Made by a program: the position numbers and the translations under genes. Shown here one piece after another: positions 29,112 through 37,781 of a stretch of DNA of 64,000 bases. The DNA is from Kitasatospora sp. NBC_01246 (GTDB lineage Bacteria > Actinomycetota > Actinomycetes > Streptomycetales > Streptomycetaceae), in NCBI RefSeq assembly GCF_036226505.1, contig NZ_CP108484.1, positions 3,596,001 through 3,660,000 of the forward strand, read 5' to 3'. The notes under the pieces are model-generated. The model was not told the DNA's origin, did not search any database, and was given only the letters and a program-made list of their open reading frames with translations. Positions within the stretch are counted from its first letter, which is position 1. Each line of letters begins with the position of its first letter.

Positions 29112-29165
29112 TCGGGTCAGGTGCGTCGTCGGGTCGGGTGCGTCGGGTCGGGCGCGTCGGGTGCG
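29112..29165. repeat. 14-bp tandem repeat between DUF5682 and VWA genes
   Basis: Three 14-bp copies of TCGGGTCGGGTGCG or one-base variants (29112-29125, 29129-29142, 29143-29156) and a partial fourth, in the 77-bp gap between DUF5682 and VWA genes. Confidence 0.8.
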
Positions 29166-29168
29166 GGG

Positions 29169-31481
29169 TCAGGTGTCGCGGCCCTCGGCCTGTCGGGGGA
29201 TCCGCGGCGGCCCCGCGGGGTGGACGGGGCAGCCGGGCAGGCCGAGCAGCAGGGCGACCACGGGCAGCGCCGCGTCGGCGCGGGCCGGATCCAGCTCGGG
29301 GCCCGTGCCCGCCGCCGCCACCGGCTCGGTGCCCAGCGGACCGGCCGCGACCCTGCTGCCGACGGTGGTGCGGACGCCCGCCTCCAGCGCGGAGAAGGTG
29401 CGGCGCAGCAGCGGCAGCACATCGGTGAAGACCGCGGCCGGCACCGCCGTCAGCCACCCGTCGAGCAGGCCGAGCAGCCGGGGATCGTGCAGCAGCAGGG
29501 CGCCGCCGCCGCTGAGGAAGCCCTCCACCCAGCCGGCCGCGTCCGCCGGGGCGTTGGCCGCCGAGAGGACGAGGCCCATCCGGCGGCCGGCCTCCTCGGA
29601 GTCGAGCCGTCCGTCGTCCAGCAGCAGCCGGACGGCGCGCCCGCGCAGCAGGCCGGGCACGCCCGTGGCCGGACCGCCGACCGGTTCGCGGCGAGCGAGC
29701 GCCCGCAGCGTCCCGGCCCACCGGTCGACGAGCCCGCTGCCCGGCTCCAGCAGGCCGATCGCGCCGTGCACCTCGTCGAGCCGGCCGCTCACCGCCTCCG
29801 CGCCGGCCGCGTCCAGCCCGGTGCAGGCGGGCGGCAGCCCGACGCAGATCCGGTCGGCGAGGCCGGTCGCGACCTCACCGAGCGCACGGTGGTCGGTGCC
29901 GCGGACGTCGCCGTAGCGCAGCGCGCGGACCAGCGCCGGCAGCGCCCCGGCCAGCTGGGCGACGTCGGTGTCGAGCGCGGCGCAGTCGGCGAGGATCCGC
30001 ATCACGGCGGGCAGCGCGTCGGCCAGCCCGGCCAGCAGGCAGGTCTCGACCAGGGCGGTCAGCTCGGCGAGCTCCACCGCGGCCCGCGCCGCGCCGACCG
30101 CCCGGCCGGTCGCCGCCTCCTCGACGGTGGTGCCCCACTGGGCGGCCTCGGCGATCCGGACGGCGAACTCGGGCTGCCAGCAGAGCCGCCAGCTCTCCCG
30201 GAAGGTGCCCGTCGAGGTGACGGCGGAGCGGCTCGGCACGCCCCAGTCGATGCCGAGCAGCCGCAGCCGGTGCAGCAGCCGGGAGCGGGCCGCGTCGTTC
30301 TCCTTGCGCAGGTCCAGGTCCAACTCCCGCGGCTCGACCGCCGGCTTCAGCCGCAGCGAGCGCTGCAGCCGGGTCAGGTCCCGCTGCAACGGCACCGCCG
30401 GGGCGCCGTCCGGCACCCCACCGAGGACGTCCCCGGTGACCAGGCGGTCGTGCACCAGCGCCAGCGCGACGTCCGAGCCGTCGCACATCACCGAGCGGAC
30501 GGCGTCCAGGGTCTCGGTCAGGCCGGCGAGCGGGCGGCCGCGCATCACCGCCAGCGTCCGGGCCAGCCGGACGGCCTCGATCACGTGCGCCGAGGAGACC
30601 GGGTGGTCCTCGGCCCGCAGCAGGTCGGCGGCCCTGGTCAACCAGAGCGGCACCGGATCACCCGTGGTGGTGAACAGGTGGTGGTACCAGCCCGGCGAGA
30701 CGATCCCGGCGCCGTAACCGCTCTGCTGGGAGAGCCGGCGGTGCGTCCACGGCACCCAGGTGATGTCGGTGCGCACCTTCTTCGGCAGGCCGGCCAGCAC
30801 CGCCCGGTCGTGCGCGACGGTCGGCAGCACGGCCAGCGCCGGGACGTGGAACGCCCCGCAGACCACGGCGATCCGCCGGTGCCCGGCCCGCTTGGCGGCC
30901 CGGATCTGCTGGCGCATGTACGCCTCCCGCAGGTCGTCGCGCCGGACGGCCCCGCCGGGCGCGACGTCCTCGCGCAGCGCCGCCATCGCCTCGGCGACCG
31001 CGGCGAACGGGGCCAGCGCGTCGGTACCGGGCGAGCGGTGCTCGATCACGTCCTCCCACCAGCGCTCCGGGTCGTCGCTGCCGGCGGCCTCGGCGAGCAT
31101 CCCGATCGGGTCCGCCGCCCGCTCCGGCTGCTCCCCCTGCTCCGGCTGCTCCCGCTCCTCGGCGAGGCCGTAGGCCGCCGGGAGGTCGATGAAGCGGACC
31201 GGTACACCGGCGTCGAGTCCGTACCGGATCGCCACCCACTCCGGGGAGAACTCGGCATAGGGCCAGAAAGCGGCCCTGGCCGGGTCGTCCACGACGTGGG
31301 CGAGCAGGGCGACCGGTGGCACCATGTCCTTCTCGGCCGCCAGCCCGACGATCGGATCGGCCTCCGGCGGGCCCTCGATCAGCACCGCGTCCGGCCGCAA
31401 CTGCTCCAGTGCGGCGGCCACCGCGCGGGCCGAGCCGGGACCGTGGTGCCGTACGCCCAGCAGCGTCACCTCCGCGCTCAT
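29169..31481 (-). CDS. DUF5682 family protein
   Basis: 770-residue cytoplasmic protein, middle gene of the MoxR-DUF5682-VWA run. The first 260 residues open with VTLLGVRHHGPGSARAVAAA and PDAVLIEGPPEAD, then VRFIDLPAA. This layout (glycine-histidine strand, long helix, PDAVxxE) is reminiscent of TraB/PrgY-like and GumN-like proteins, an inference I cannot test here. An IAVVCGAFHVPAL block lies near 220. The remaining 500 residues are mostly alpha-helical with no motif I recognise. The ATG at 31479-31481 has GGAGGGAGGG just upstream. A 117-bp gap containing nine 10-bp repeats separates it from the MoxR gene. Function unknown; association with MoxR/VWA/SWIM/DUF5691 genes is, from memory, conserved in several phyla. 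Confidence 0.8.
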   Translation of the reverse strand: MSAEVTLLGVRHHGPGSARAVAAALEQLRPDAVLIEGPPEADPIVGLAAEKDMVPPVALLAHVVDDPARAAFWPYAEFSPEWVAIRYGLDAGVPVRFIDLPAAYGLAEEREQPEQGEQPERAADPIGMLAEAAGSDDPERWWEDVIEHRSPGTDALAPFAAVAEAMAALREDVAPGGAVRRDDLREAYMRQQIRAAKRAGHRRIAVVCGAFHVPALAVLPTVAHDRAVLAGLPKKVRTDITWVPWTHRRLSQQSGYGAGIVSPGWYHHLFTTTGDPVPLWLTRAADLLRAEDHPVSSAHVIEAVRLARTLAVMRGRPLAGLTETLDAVRSVMCDGSDVALALVHDRLVTGDVLGGVPDGAPAVPLQRDLTRLQRSLRLKPAVEPRELDLDLRKENDAARSRLLHRLRLLGIDWGVPSRSAVTSTGTFRESWRLCWQPEFAVRIAEAAQWGTTVEEAATGRAVGAARAAVELAELTALVETCLLAGLADALPAVMRILADCAALDTDVAQLAGALPALVRALRYGDVRGTDHRALGEVATGLADRICVGLPPACTGLDAAGAEAVSGRLDEVHGAIGLLEPGSGLVDRWAGTLRALARREPVGGPATGVPGLLRGRAVRLLLDDGRLDSEEAGRRMGLVLSAANAPADAAGWVEGFLSGGGALLLHDPRLLGLLDGWLTAVPAAVFTDVLPLLRRTFSALEAGVRTTVGSRVAAGPLGTEPVAAAGTGPELDPARADAALPVVALLLGLPGCPVHPAGPPRIPRQAEGRDT

Positions 31482-31500
31482 CGCGCCCTCCCTCCTCGTG

Positions 31501-31590
31501 CCTCGAACTGACTCGGACTGAATCGAACTGCTCAGCACTGCTCTGAACTGCCTTGGACCGCCTTGAACTGCCGCGACCCGCCATGAACTG
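31501..31590. repeat. Nine 10-bp degenerate tandem repeats
   Basis: Nine consecutive 10-bp units, consensus CCTCGAACTG on the plus strand, for example CCTCGAACTG, AATCGAACTG, CTCTGAACTG, CCTTGAACTG, CCATGAACTG. Every unit keeps C at position 8 and G at 10 and most end in ACTG. Spacing is exactly 10 bp throughout, close to one helical turn. They occupy nearly all of the gap between the MoxR and DUF5682 genes. On the transcript they read as repeated CAGTTC. The period is not a multiple of three. Confidence 0.9.
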
Positions 31591-31598
31591 CCATGGCG

Positions 31599-32681
31599 TC
31601 AGCGGGCGTTCTCCCGGGCGGCGCGGTAGAAGTCCTTCCAGCCGTCCCGCTCGCGCAGCACGCCCTCGACGTACTCGCGCCAGACCACCTGGTCCGCCAC
31701 CGGATCCCGGACGACGGCGCCGAGGATGCCGGCCGTGACGTCGCCGGCCCGCAGCACGCCGTCCCCGAAGTGGGTGGCCAGCGCCAGACCGTTGGTCACC
31801 ACCGAGATGGCCTCGGCCGTCGACAGCGTGCCGCTCGGCGTCTTCACCTTCGTCCGGCCGTCCACCGTGAGGCCGGCCCGCAGCTCCCGGAAGACCGTCA
31901 CCACCCGCCTGATCTCCTCGGCTCCACCGGGCAGTGGGGCGAGCTCCAGCGAGCGGCCGAGCTGGTCGACCCGCCGGGTGACGATGTCCACCTCCTCCTC
32001 CAGCGAGCCGGGGAGCGGCAGCACCACGGTGTTGAACCGTCGGCGCAGGGCGCTCGACAGCTCGTTGACGCCGCGGTCCCGGTCGTTCGCCGTGGCGATC
32101 AGGTTGAACCCGCGCACGGCCTGCGTCTCGCCGCCCAGCTCCGGTATCGGCAGCGTCTTCTCCGACAGGATGGTGATCAGACTGTCCTGGACGTCCGCCG
32201 GGATCCGGGTCAGCTCCTCGACCCGGGCGATCTTCCCGTCCGCCATCGCCCGCATCAGCGGCGAGGGCACCAGCGCCGCCCGGCTCGGACCGTTGGTCAG
32301 CAGCTGGGCGTAGTTCCAGCCGTACCGGACGGCCTCCTCCGGCGTACCGGCCGTCCCCTGCACCAGCAGGGTCGAATCGCCGCTGATCGCCGCCGCGAGG
32401 TGCTCCGACACCCAGGTCTTCGCGGTGCCGGGCACGCCGAGCAGCAGCAGCGCCCGGTCCGTGGCCAGCGTCGTCACGGCGACCTCGACGATCCGCCGCG
32501 GGCCGATGTACTTGGGGGTGACCACGGTGCCGTCCGGCAGCTCGCCACCGAGCAGATAGGTGGCGACGGCCCACGGCGAGAGCTTCCAGCGCTCGGGACG
32601 CGGGCGGTCGTCCTGCGCGGCCAGCGCGGCCAGTTCCGCCGCGAAGGCGTCCTCCGCGTGCTGCCGCAGAACGTCGGTCAT
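31599..32681 (-). CDS. MoxR-family AAA+ ATPase
   Basis: 360-residue AAA+ ATPase of the MoxR group, first gene of the leftward run. Walker A is GVPGTAKT (82-89). The Walker B position reads IARVEELTRIP (151-161), with VEE where MoxR proteins usually have DE after a hydrophobic strand. Sensor 1 is ATAND (196-200) and the arginine finger is in ALRRRFN (211-217). A C-terminal lid domain follows. MoxR ATPases act as chaperones for assembly or activation of partner complexes, usually with VWA proteins, and one is encoded 2.5 kb downstream. ATG with AAGGAG seven bases upstream, a strong site. Divergent from the SWIM gene. Confidence 0.9.
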   Translation of the reverse strand: MTDVLRQHAEDAFAAELAALAAQDDRPRPERWKLSPWAVATYLLGGELPDGTVVTPKYIGPRRIVEVAVTTLATDRALLLLGVPGTAKTWVSEHLAAAISGDSTLLVQGTAGTPEEAVRYGWNYAQLLTNGPSRAALVPSPLMRAMADGKIARVEELTRIPADVQDSLITILSEKTLPIPELGGETQAVRGFNLIATANDRDRGVNELSSALRRRFNTVVLPLPGSLEEEVDIVTRRVDQLGRSLELAPLPGGAEEIRRVVTVFRELRAGLTVDGRTKVKTPSGTLSTAEAISVVTNGLALATHFGDGVLRAGDVTAGILGAVVRDPVADQVVWREYVEGVLRERDGWKDFYRAARENAR

Positions 32682-32859
32682 CAGGGGGCTCCTTCGGGTC
32701 GGCCGCCGGACACACCGGTGGCGGGCGGCGAGGTGATCGGGGGGAGCCAGGTCGGCGTCCCGGCCTGTGGGAACCACCCTGCACCGGACCACTGACATTC
32801 CTGACCGGACCTCAGTTCGACCACCCGGCCTGTCAGTCCCTCCGCCTACCGTCGTCGGC
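32682..32859. promoter_or_regulatory. Divergent control region, MoxR and SWIM genes
   Basis: 178 bp between the two arms of the five-gene block. It contains CAGTTCGA at 32813-32820, the same word found in the 10-bp repeats on the other strand, and ACTGA/TCAGT arms around it (32791-32795, 32812-32816). TACCGT at 32847-32852 lies seven bases before the SWIM start and could be a -10 of a leaderless transcript. Confidence 0.4.
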
Positions 32860-34182
32860 ATGGAGGAACGCTGGAGCACCGAACACGTCCTGTCCCTGGC
32901 ACCCGACGCGAGCTCGCAGAAGGCCGCGGGCAAGCTCTCCTCGCCCGCGCCCTGGTCGGCCACGGGCACCGACGGCGCCGCGCTCTGGGGCGAGTGCAGG
33001 GGCAGCGGCCGGACGCCCTACCGCACCGCCGTCGAGCTGGCCACGCCCGCCTACTCGTGCACCTGCCCGAGCCGGAAGTTCCCCTGCAAGCACGCGCTCG
33101 GGCTGCTGCTGCTCTGGAGCGGCACCCCCGAGGCCGTCCCGGCCGGCGAGCCTTCCGACTGGGCGTCCGACTGGCTGGCCGAGCGCCGCGACCGCGCCGA
33201 GCGGCGGGCGACCGGCGCCACCGCCGCGGCCGACCCGGCCGCCGCCCTCCGCCGGGCCGAGAAGCGCCACGCCCGGGTGGCCGCCGGCGCCGGTGAGCTG
33301 CGTCTGCGGCTGGCCGACCGGGTCCGCCACGGCCTCGCGGACCCGTCCGCCGCCGGCCCCTGGGAGGAGGTCGCCGCCCGGATGGTCGACGCCCAGGCCC
33401 CCGGCCTCGCCACCCGCGTCCGCGAACTCGACGCCGTCACCGGGCCCGACCTCCTGGAGGAGTACGCCATGCTCCATCTGCTCGCCACCGCCGCCACCCG
33501 GATCGACGACCTGCCCGCCCCGCTGGCCGCCACCGTCCGGGCCCGGGTCGGCTACACCACCGACGCCGCCGAGGTACTGGCCGGCCCCACCGTCCGCGAC
33601 CGCTGGTACGTCCTCGGCAGCCGCACCTCCCCGCTGGACGGCGCAGCGGACGAACGCCTCACCACCCGCCGGCTCTGGCTGCGCGGCGCGAAGACCGGCC
33701 GGGCCGCCCTGCTCCTCGCCTTCGGCCGCCCCGGCCGGGCCCCCGACCTCGCCCTCCCCACCGGCCACCTGCTGGAGGCCGAACTCGCCTTCCACCCCGG
33801 GGCCCGCCCCCTGCGCGCCGCCCTCGGCACCCGCTACGACGCCCCCGGCCAGGGCCCCGCCGCCCCGCCGCCCGGGCTCACCCCCGCCGAAGCGGTCGCC
33901 GCCTACGGCGACGCCGTCGCGGACGATCCCTGGCTCGACGCCTGGCCGGCCGTCCTGACCGGCGTCGTCCCGGTCCTCACCCCCGACGGCTGGCAGCTCA
34001 CCGACGGCCGGCACACGCTCCCGATCCACCGTGGTGCCACCCCCGAAGCGGCCCTCTGGCGCCTCGCGGCCGTCTCCACCGGCCGCCCCCTCACCGTCTT
34101 CGGCGAGCAGGGCCACCACGGTTTCGCCCCGGTCACCGCCTGGGGCGCGGACCACCGCCCGATCGACCTCACCACCGGGTAG
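32860..34182 (+). CDS. SWIM zinc finger protein
   Basis: 440-residue cytoplasmic protein. The SWIM zinc-binding motif C-x-C-x6-C-x-H is intact at Cys67, Cys69, Cys76 and His78 ([20 protein letters not shown]). The rest is helical with an acidic C-terminus and no motif I recognise; the segment around [13 protein letters not shown] is conserved-looking. SWIM domains bind DNA or proteins. It heads the rightward arm of the five-gene block and is followed 110 bp later by DUF5691. The ATG at 32860 has no ribosome site, and a -10-like TACCGT ends seven bases before it, so a leaderless message is possible. An in-frame extension to 32767 was rejected because it is low complexity. Confidence 0.86.
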   Translation: MEERWSTEHVLSLAPDASSQKAAGKLSSPAPWSATGTDGAALWGECRGSGRTPYRTAVELATPAYSCTCPSRKFPCKHALGLLLLWSGTPEAVPAGEPSDWASDWLAERRDRAERRATGATAAADPAAALRRAEKRHARVAAGAGELRLRLADRVRHGLADPSAAGPWEEVAARMVDAQAPGLATRVRELDAVTGPDLLEEYAMLHLLATAATRIDDLPAPLAATVRARVGYTTDAAEVLAGPTVRDRWYVLGSRTSPLDGAADERLTTRRLWLRGAKTGRAALLLAFGRPGRAPDLALPTGHLLEAELAFHPGARPLRAALGTRYDAPGQGPAAPPPGLTPAEAVAAYGDAVADDPWLDAWPAVLTGVVPVLTPDGWQLTDGRHTLPIHRGATPEAALWRLAAVSTGRPLTVFGEQGHHGFAPVTAWGADHRPIDLTTG

Positions 34183-34292
34183 GCCCCCGAAGCGGGGACC
34201 GGCCCGCGCGGCCCACGGGCCCGCCGCGGGCCCCGGCGCCCCACCCGCCCGAGAGCCTCCGACCAGCACCCACCGACCCGCAGGAGCCCCGC

Positions 34293-35969
34293 GTGCCGCC
34301 CACCGCCCCGACCCCGACCGACCCCTGGGAGTCCCTCCACACCACCGCCCTCCTCGGCACCGACCGCCGCCCCCTGCCGCCCCCGGCCGCCGGTGACTCC
34401 GCCGCCCACCTGGCCGTCGACCGCACCGACCCGGCCACCGCCCTGCTCGAACTCGCCGCCCTGGAGACCGTCCGCCGCCGCGCCGGAGCCCGCCCGGCCC
34501 CCGCCGGCGAGGCCGTCACCGCCCTGCTTGCCGCCCCCGCCCCCGAGGACCACCGGCCCGAACTGCCCACCCCCGCGGCCCGCCGGCTCACCCTCCTGCT
34601 CGGCAGCCGGGGCGCCGGATCTCCCGGCACCCTCGCCAATCTCACCGAACTGCTCCCGCAGTGGCTCGCCACCGCCCGCGCCCGGGGCTTCCGCCCACCC
34701 GCCGCCGCCGTACCGGCCCTGCTGGACGCCGCCCGCGGCCGGACCGAGCTGCGCCCCGACGCCGTGGCGCTGGCCGGCCCCCTGGGCCGCTGGCTCGCCG
34801 CCCGGAACGCCGACTGGCGCTTCGTCCTCCGCACCACCACGGACGCGCCCGGCGGACCGGACGGACCCGACGGACCGGACGGACCCGACGGAGCGGCGGC
34901 CGCCGCTCCCGGGGACCACCACCTCTGGCACGAGGGGCTCTTCGCCGAGCGCGTCACCCATCTGACCGCACTGCGCCGGAGCGACCCGGCCGCCGGCCTC
35001 GCCCTGCTGGTGAGCACCTGGCCCACCGAGCGCGCCGAGGACCGGCTGCTCTTCCTGGACGCCCTCCAGGACGGCCTGTCGCTCGCCGACGAGCCCTTCC
35101 TCGAAGCCGCGTTGGGCGATCGCAGCAAGAACGTCCGGGCCACCGCCGCCGAGTTGCTCTCCACCCTCCCCGGCTCCACGCTCGCCCACCGGATGGCCGA
35201 GCGCGCCCGGGCCGCCGTCCGCCTCTCCGAGCGCGGCACGCACCTGCTCGTCACCCCGCCCACCGAGTGCGACACCGCGATGCAGCGCGACGGCATACCA
35301 CTCAAGTCGCCCACCGGGCGCGGCGAGCGGGCCTGGTGGTTCGGCGAGGTGATCGCCGCCACGCCGCTCTCGCTGTGGCCGGAGTCCACCGGTCTGACGC
35401 CGGGCCGGCTGCTCGGGCTCCGGGTGGGCGACAGCCTCGACGAGAGCGACAGCAGCTGGGCCGACGACCTGCGCGAGGCCTGGGCCAGGGCCGCCGTCCG
35501 CCAGCAGGACGCCGACTGGGCACGGGCGTTGCTGGGCCCCGCCCCGGCCCCCGCACCGGGGTCCCGCGGCGGCCGCGCCGCCCGTGCCCCCCGGAGCACC
35601 GGAGCCCCCGCCAAGCTGCTCGCCGTCCTCCCGCCCACCGAACGCGCCGTCTGGACGGCCGCGTTCATCGAGGTGCACGGCCTCGGCGAGGCCTTCCAAC
35701 TGCTCGGGGCCTGCGCGGCTCCGTGGTCCCCGCCGCTGTCCACCGCCGTCGTCGCGGCGCTCGCCCGGGCGGCCGCCTCCGGGGCGTACCCGTGGAGCCA
35801 CAGCGGGGTGCTCGGCATGACGGAGCGCGCGCTCTCCCCCGCAACGGCCACCGCCGTCGAGGAGTTGGCCGCCGAGGCGGCGCCCGCCGGCGCCTGGGCC
35901 GAGACCTTCTCCCGGCTGGCCGGCACCCTGCGCTTCCGGGAGGCGATGCTCGCCGAACTCGGCGCCTGA
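34293..35969 (+). CDS. DUF5691 family protein
   Basis: 558-residue cytoplasmic protein, mostly alpha-helical, with HEAT-like spacing of helices, for example EDRLLFLDALQDGLSLADEP followed by LGDRSKNVRATAAELLSTLP. Conserved-looking blocks are HTTALLGTDRR near residue 16 and WPESTGLTPG near 364. A GPDGPDGPDGPDG insert (about 190-202) is encoded by a 12-bp DNA repeat and probably forms a loop. It is second in the SWIM-DUF5691 arm and companion to the MoxR/DUF5682/VWA genes. GTG start with AGGAG six bases upstream. Followed by a terminator. No biochemical function known. Confidence 0.8.
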   Translation: MPPTAPTPTDPWESLHTTALLGTDRRPLPPPAAGDSAAHLAVDRTDPATALLELAALETVRRRAGARPAPAGEAVTALLAAPAPEDHRPELPTPAARRLTLLLGSRGAGSPGTLANLTELLPQWLATARARGFRPPAAAVPALLDAARGRTELRPDAVALAGPLGRWLAARNADWRFVLRTTTDAPGGPDGPDGPDGPDGAAAAAPGDHHLWHEGLFAERVTHLTALRRSDPAAGLALLVSTWPTERAEDRLLFLDALQDGLSLADEPFLEAALGDRSKNVRATAAELLSTLPGSTLAHRMAERARAAVRLSERGTHLLVTPPTECDTAMQRDGIPLKSPTGRGERAWWFGEVIAATPLSLWPESTGLTPGRLLGLRVGDSLDESDSSWADDLREAWARAAVRQQDADWARALLGPAPAPAPGSRGGRAARAPRSTGAPAKLLAVLPPTERAVWTAAFIEVHGLGEAFQLLGACAAPWSPPLSTAVVAALARAAASGAYPWSHSGVLGMTERALSPATATAVEELAAEAAPAGAWAETFSRLAGTLRFREAMLAELGA

Positions 35970-35989
35970 CCGCCCGCGCCGGAACGCGG

Positions 35990-36024
35990 CCGGGCCGGTA
36001 CGGGGGTGTCCCGTACCGGCCCGG
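35990..36024 (+). terminator. Terminator after the DUF5691 gene
   Basis: Perfect 15-bp stem (35990-36004, 36010-36024) with a five-base loop, 20 bp after the stop codon. It marks the end of the rightward arm. Confidence 0.85.
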
Positions 36025-36030
36025 CCCAGC

Positions 36031-36200
36031 ACTCGGCAGGCGCACCCCACCGGCGCGCACCCCTCGGGCACGCACCCGGCTGGCACACGGTCGAAGCAGG
36101 CGCACGGTGGAAGCAGCCGCTCGCCCGCAGCGGGCGCGCTACGGCAGGCGCGCACTTCGGCGGGCGCGTACCCGGCAGGCGCGCGCCCCGCGGAACACCT
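36031..36200. repeat. Degenerate GGCAGGCGCGCAC repeats
   Basis: Non-coding stretch with five irregularly spaced variants of GGCAGGCGCGCAC (near 36035, 36086, 36143, 36160, 36174). It is low-complexity filler between DUF5691 and icmB; no gene is evident. Confidence 0.5.
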
Positions 36201-36212
36201 CCGCCCGAGGGG

Positions 36213-36620
36213 TCAGCTCGCGGCCCGCAGGTTCGCCTCGACCCAGGCCACCACGTCCCGGGTCGGCGTCCCCGGGGTGAAGATGTCCGCGACGCCCATC
36301 GCCTTGAGCTCGACGATGTCCTCTTCCGGGATGATGCCGCCGCAGAAGACCTTGATGTCCTCCGCCTCGCGCTCCCGCAGCAGCTCCAGCACCCGCGCGC
36401 AGAGCGTCATGTGCGCCCCGGACAGGACCGACAGCCCGATGCCGTCCGCGTCCTCCTGGATCGCGGTGTCGACGATCTGCTCGGGCGTCTGGTGCAGGCC
36501 GGTGTAGATGACCTCCATACCGGCATCACGCAGGGCACGCGCGATGACCTTGGCGCCGCGGTCGTGACCGTCGAGCCCGGGCTTGGCGACCACCACACGG
36601 ATCGGGCCTGACACACCCAT
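36213..36620 (-). CDS. icmB: Cobalamin B12-binding subunit (isobutyryl-/methylmalonyl-CoA mutase small subunit)
   Basis: 135-residue stand-alone B12-binding protein. The base-off motif DxHDxG is DGHDRG (17-22). LSVLSGAHM supplies the SxL element and KVFCGGIIP the GG element. It matches the small subunit IcmB that pairs with IcmA to interconvert isobutyryl-CoA and n-butyryl-CoA. The catalytic large subunit is not in this window, as in S. coelicolor where it is encoded elsewhere. The ATG at 36618-36620 has AGGAGG five bases upstream; an open frame reaching to 36671 was rejected. The call could also fit a methylmalonyl-CoA mutase-type small subunit. Confidence 0.85.
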   Translation of the reverse strand: MGVSGPIRVVVAKPGLDGHDRGAKVIARALRDAGMEVIYTGLHQTPEQIVDTAIQEDADGIGLSVLSGAHMTLCARVLELLREREAEDIKVFCGGIIPEEDIVELKAMGVADIFTPGTPTRDVVAWVEANLRAAS

Positions 36621-36971
36621 CACTGCCTCCTGGACTTCGTCGTCCACCACCCACCGGACCTCGTCGGGCACGGGCGCGGTTAACCAGCAATAACAACCTG
36701 AGGGGAGGTTAGCGTCACCCGGGCGGACTGACCGTGCCGCCCCTCAAGAGGAGGGCAAAATCACAGGCCCACCCCTTGCTACCGACGGGTAGACCCCGAC
36801 GGCTCCGTCCGCAGGCCGCCAACTCCCCTCTTGACATACGGACTTTTGTCCGGATCCCGGCGTTACGGCTACAGTCTCGGCTGTTTTCCCCTCGCCTTTC
36901 CGTCCGTCCCTCCCCTCGCCCTTCCCCTCGCCCGACGATGTGCCCGAGGTCCACCGAGGAGGCAGCCCCCG
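36621..36971. other. Divergent intergenic region, icmB / M23 peptidase
   Basis: 351 bp. TTGACA at 36831-36836 is a consensus -35 but the base composition at the right distance is poor for a -10; TACAGT at 36870-36875 is too far. A 5-bp hairpin with a TTTT loop (36839-36852) and a CTACC/GGTAG hairpin near 36779-36792 suggest a structured leader. I could not recognise a c-di-AMP or other known riboswitch. Confidence 0.4.
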
Positions 36972-37781
36972 ATGGCTCCCGACGCAGCCGCCCGCCCGAC
37001 CCGTGCGGAGCTGCGGGTGGCCGCCCGCGAGCAGTCGCGCGCCCAGCGCCGCGGCGCCGCCAAGGCCGCCACCCGGACCGCTCTGCTGCGCGTCGCGCTG
37101 CCGTCGATGGCCGCCCTCGGAGTGGCCGGGGCAGCCGCCGCGACCGTCCAGGGCGAGGCCGACCAGCAGCGTGCGCAGGCGGCCGGCCGGGCCCCCGAGC
37201 AGGCCGCCGAGGCCCCGGACACCGCGCCCGCCAGGGCCGCCGCCCAGCAGGTCCTCGCCGCGGGCGAGGCCGACCAGGCATCCCGCGGCGACGCCCGCGC
37301 TCCGCTCTCCGGCACCCAGCCCGCCGGCCCGGCGGGCGGGACGGCGCTCGCCGCTCCGGCCCCGGCGCCGGAGCCCGAGCTCCCGAAGGTCGTCCTCCCG
37401 GTCGCCCAGCGCGGGCTCGGCGAGATGTTCGGTGCGTCCGGCACGCACTGGGCGGCCCGCCACACCGGCATCGACTTCCCCGTCGACGGCGGCACCCAGG
37501 TCATGGCGGTCACGGACGGCGTCATCCGCACGCAGTGGAACCCGTCGTACGGCTACATGTCGATACTGAAGATGGCCGACGGCACCGAGGCCTGGTACTG
37601 CCATCTGCGGTCGTACAAGATCCGCAAGGGGACCGTGAAGGCGGGCGACGTCATCGCCTTCGTCGGCAGCAGCGGCAACAGCACCGGCCCGCACCTGCAC
37701 TTCGAGATCCGCCCGGCCGGCGGCGGCGCCCCCGTCGACCCACTGCCGTGGTTCCTCGCCCAGGGCGTCGACCCCCGCTGA
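36972..37781 (+). CDS. M23 family metallopeptidase
   Basis: 269-residue cell-wall peptidase of the M23/LytM family, expected to cut peptide bonds in peptidoglycan outside the membrane. Residues 1-34 are basic and cytoplasmic; a membrane segment or uncleaved signal anchor lies at about 36-60. An Ala/Gln-rich, coiled-coil-like spacer (60-135) follows, then the catalytic domain: zinc ligands His164 and Asp168 (HTGIDFP), His211 (YCH), and His241/His243 (HLHFEIR). All ligands are present, so it should be active. The ATG at 36972 has GAGGAGG ten bases upstream; a longer upstream frame is leader. Confidence 0.92.
   Translation: MAPDAAARPTRAELRVAAREQSRAQRRGAAKAATRTALLRVALPSMAALGVAGAAAATVQGEADQQRAQAAGRAPEQAAEAPDTAPARAAAQQVLAAGEADQASRGDARAPLSGTQPAGPAGGTALAAPAPAPEPELPKVVLPVAQRGLGEMFGASGTHWAARHTGIDFPVDGGTQVMAVTDGVIRTQWNPSYGYMSILKMADGTEAWYCHLRSYKIRKGTVKAGDVIAFVGSSGNSTGPHLHFEIRPAGGGAPVDPLPWFLAQGVDPR

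Noticed and set aside
36621..36971. c-di-AMP (ydaO-type) riboswitch upstream of the M23 peptidase
   Set aside because: Expected because such elements precede wall-peptidase genes in actinobacteria, but I could not find the conserved core; only simple short hairpins are present.
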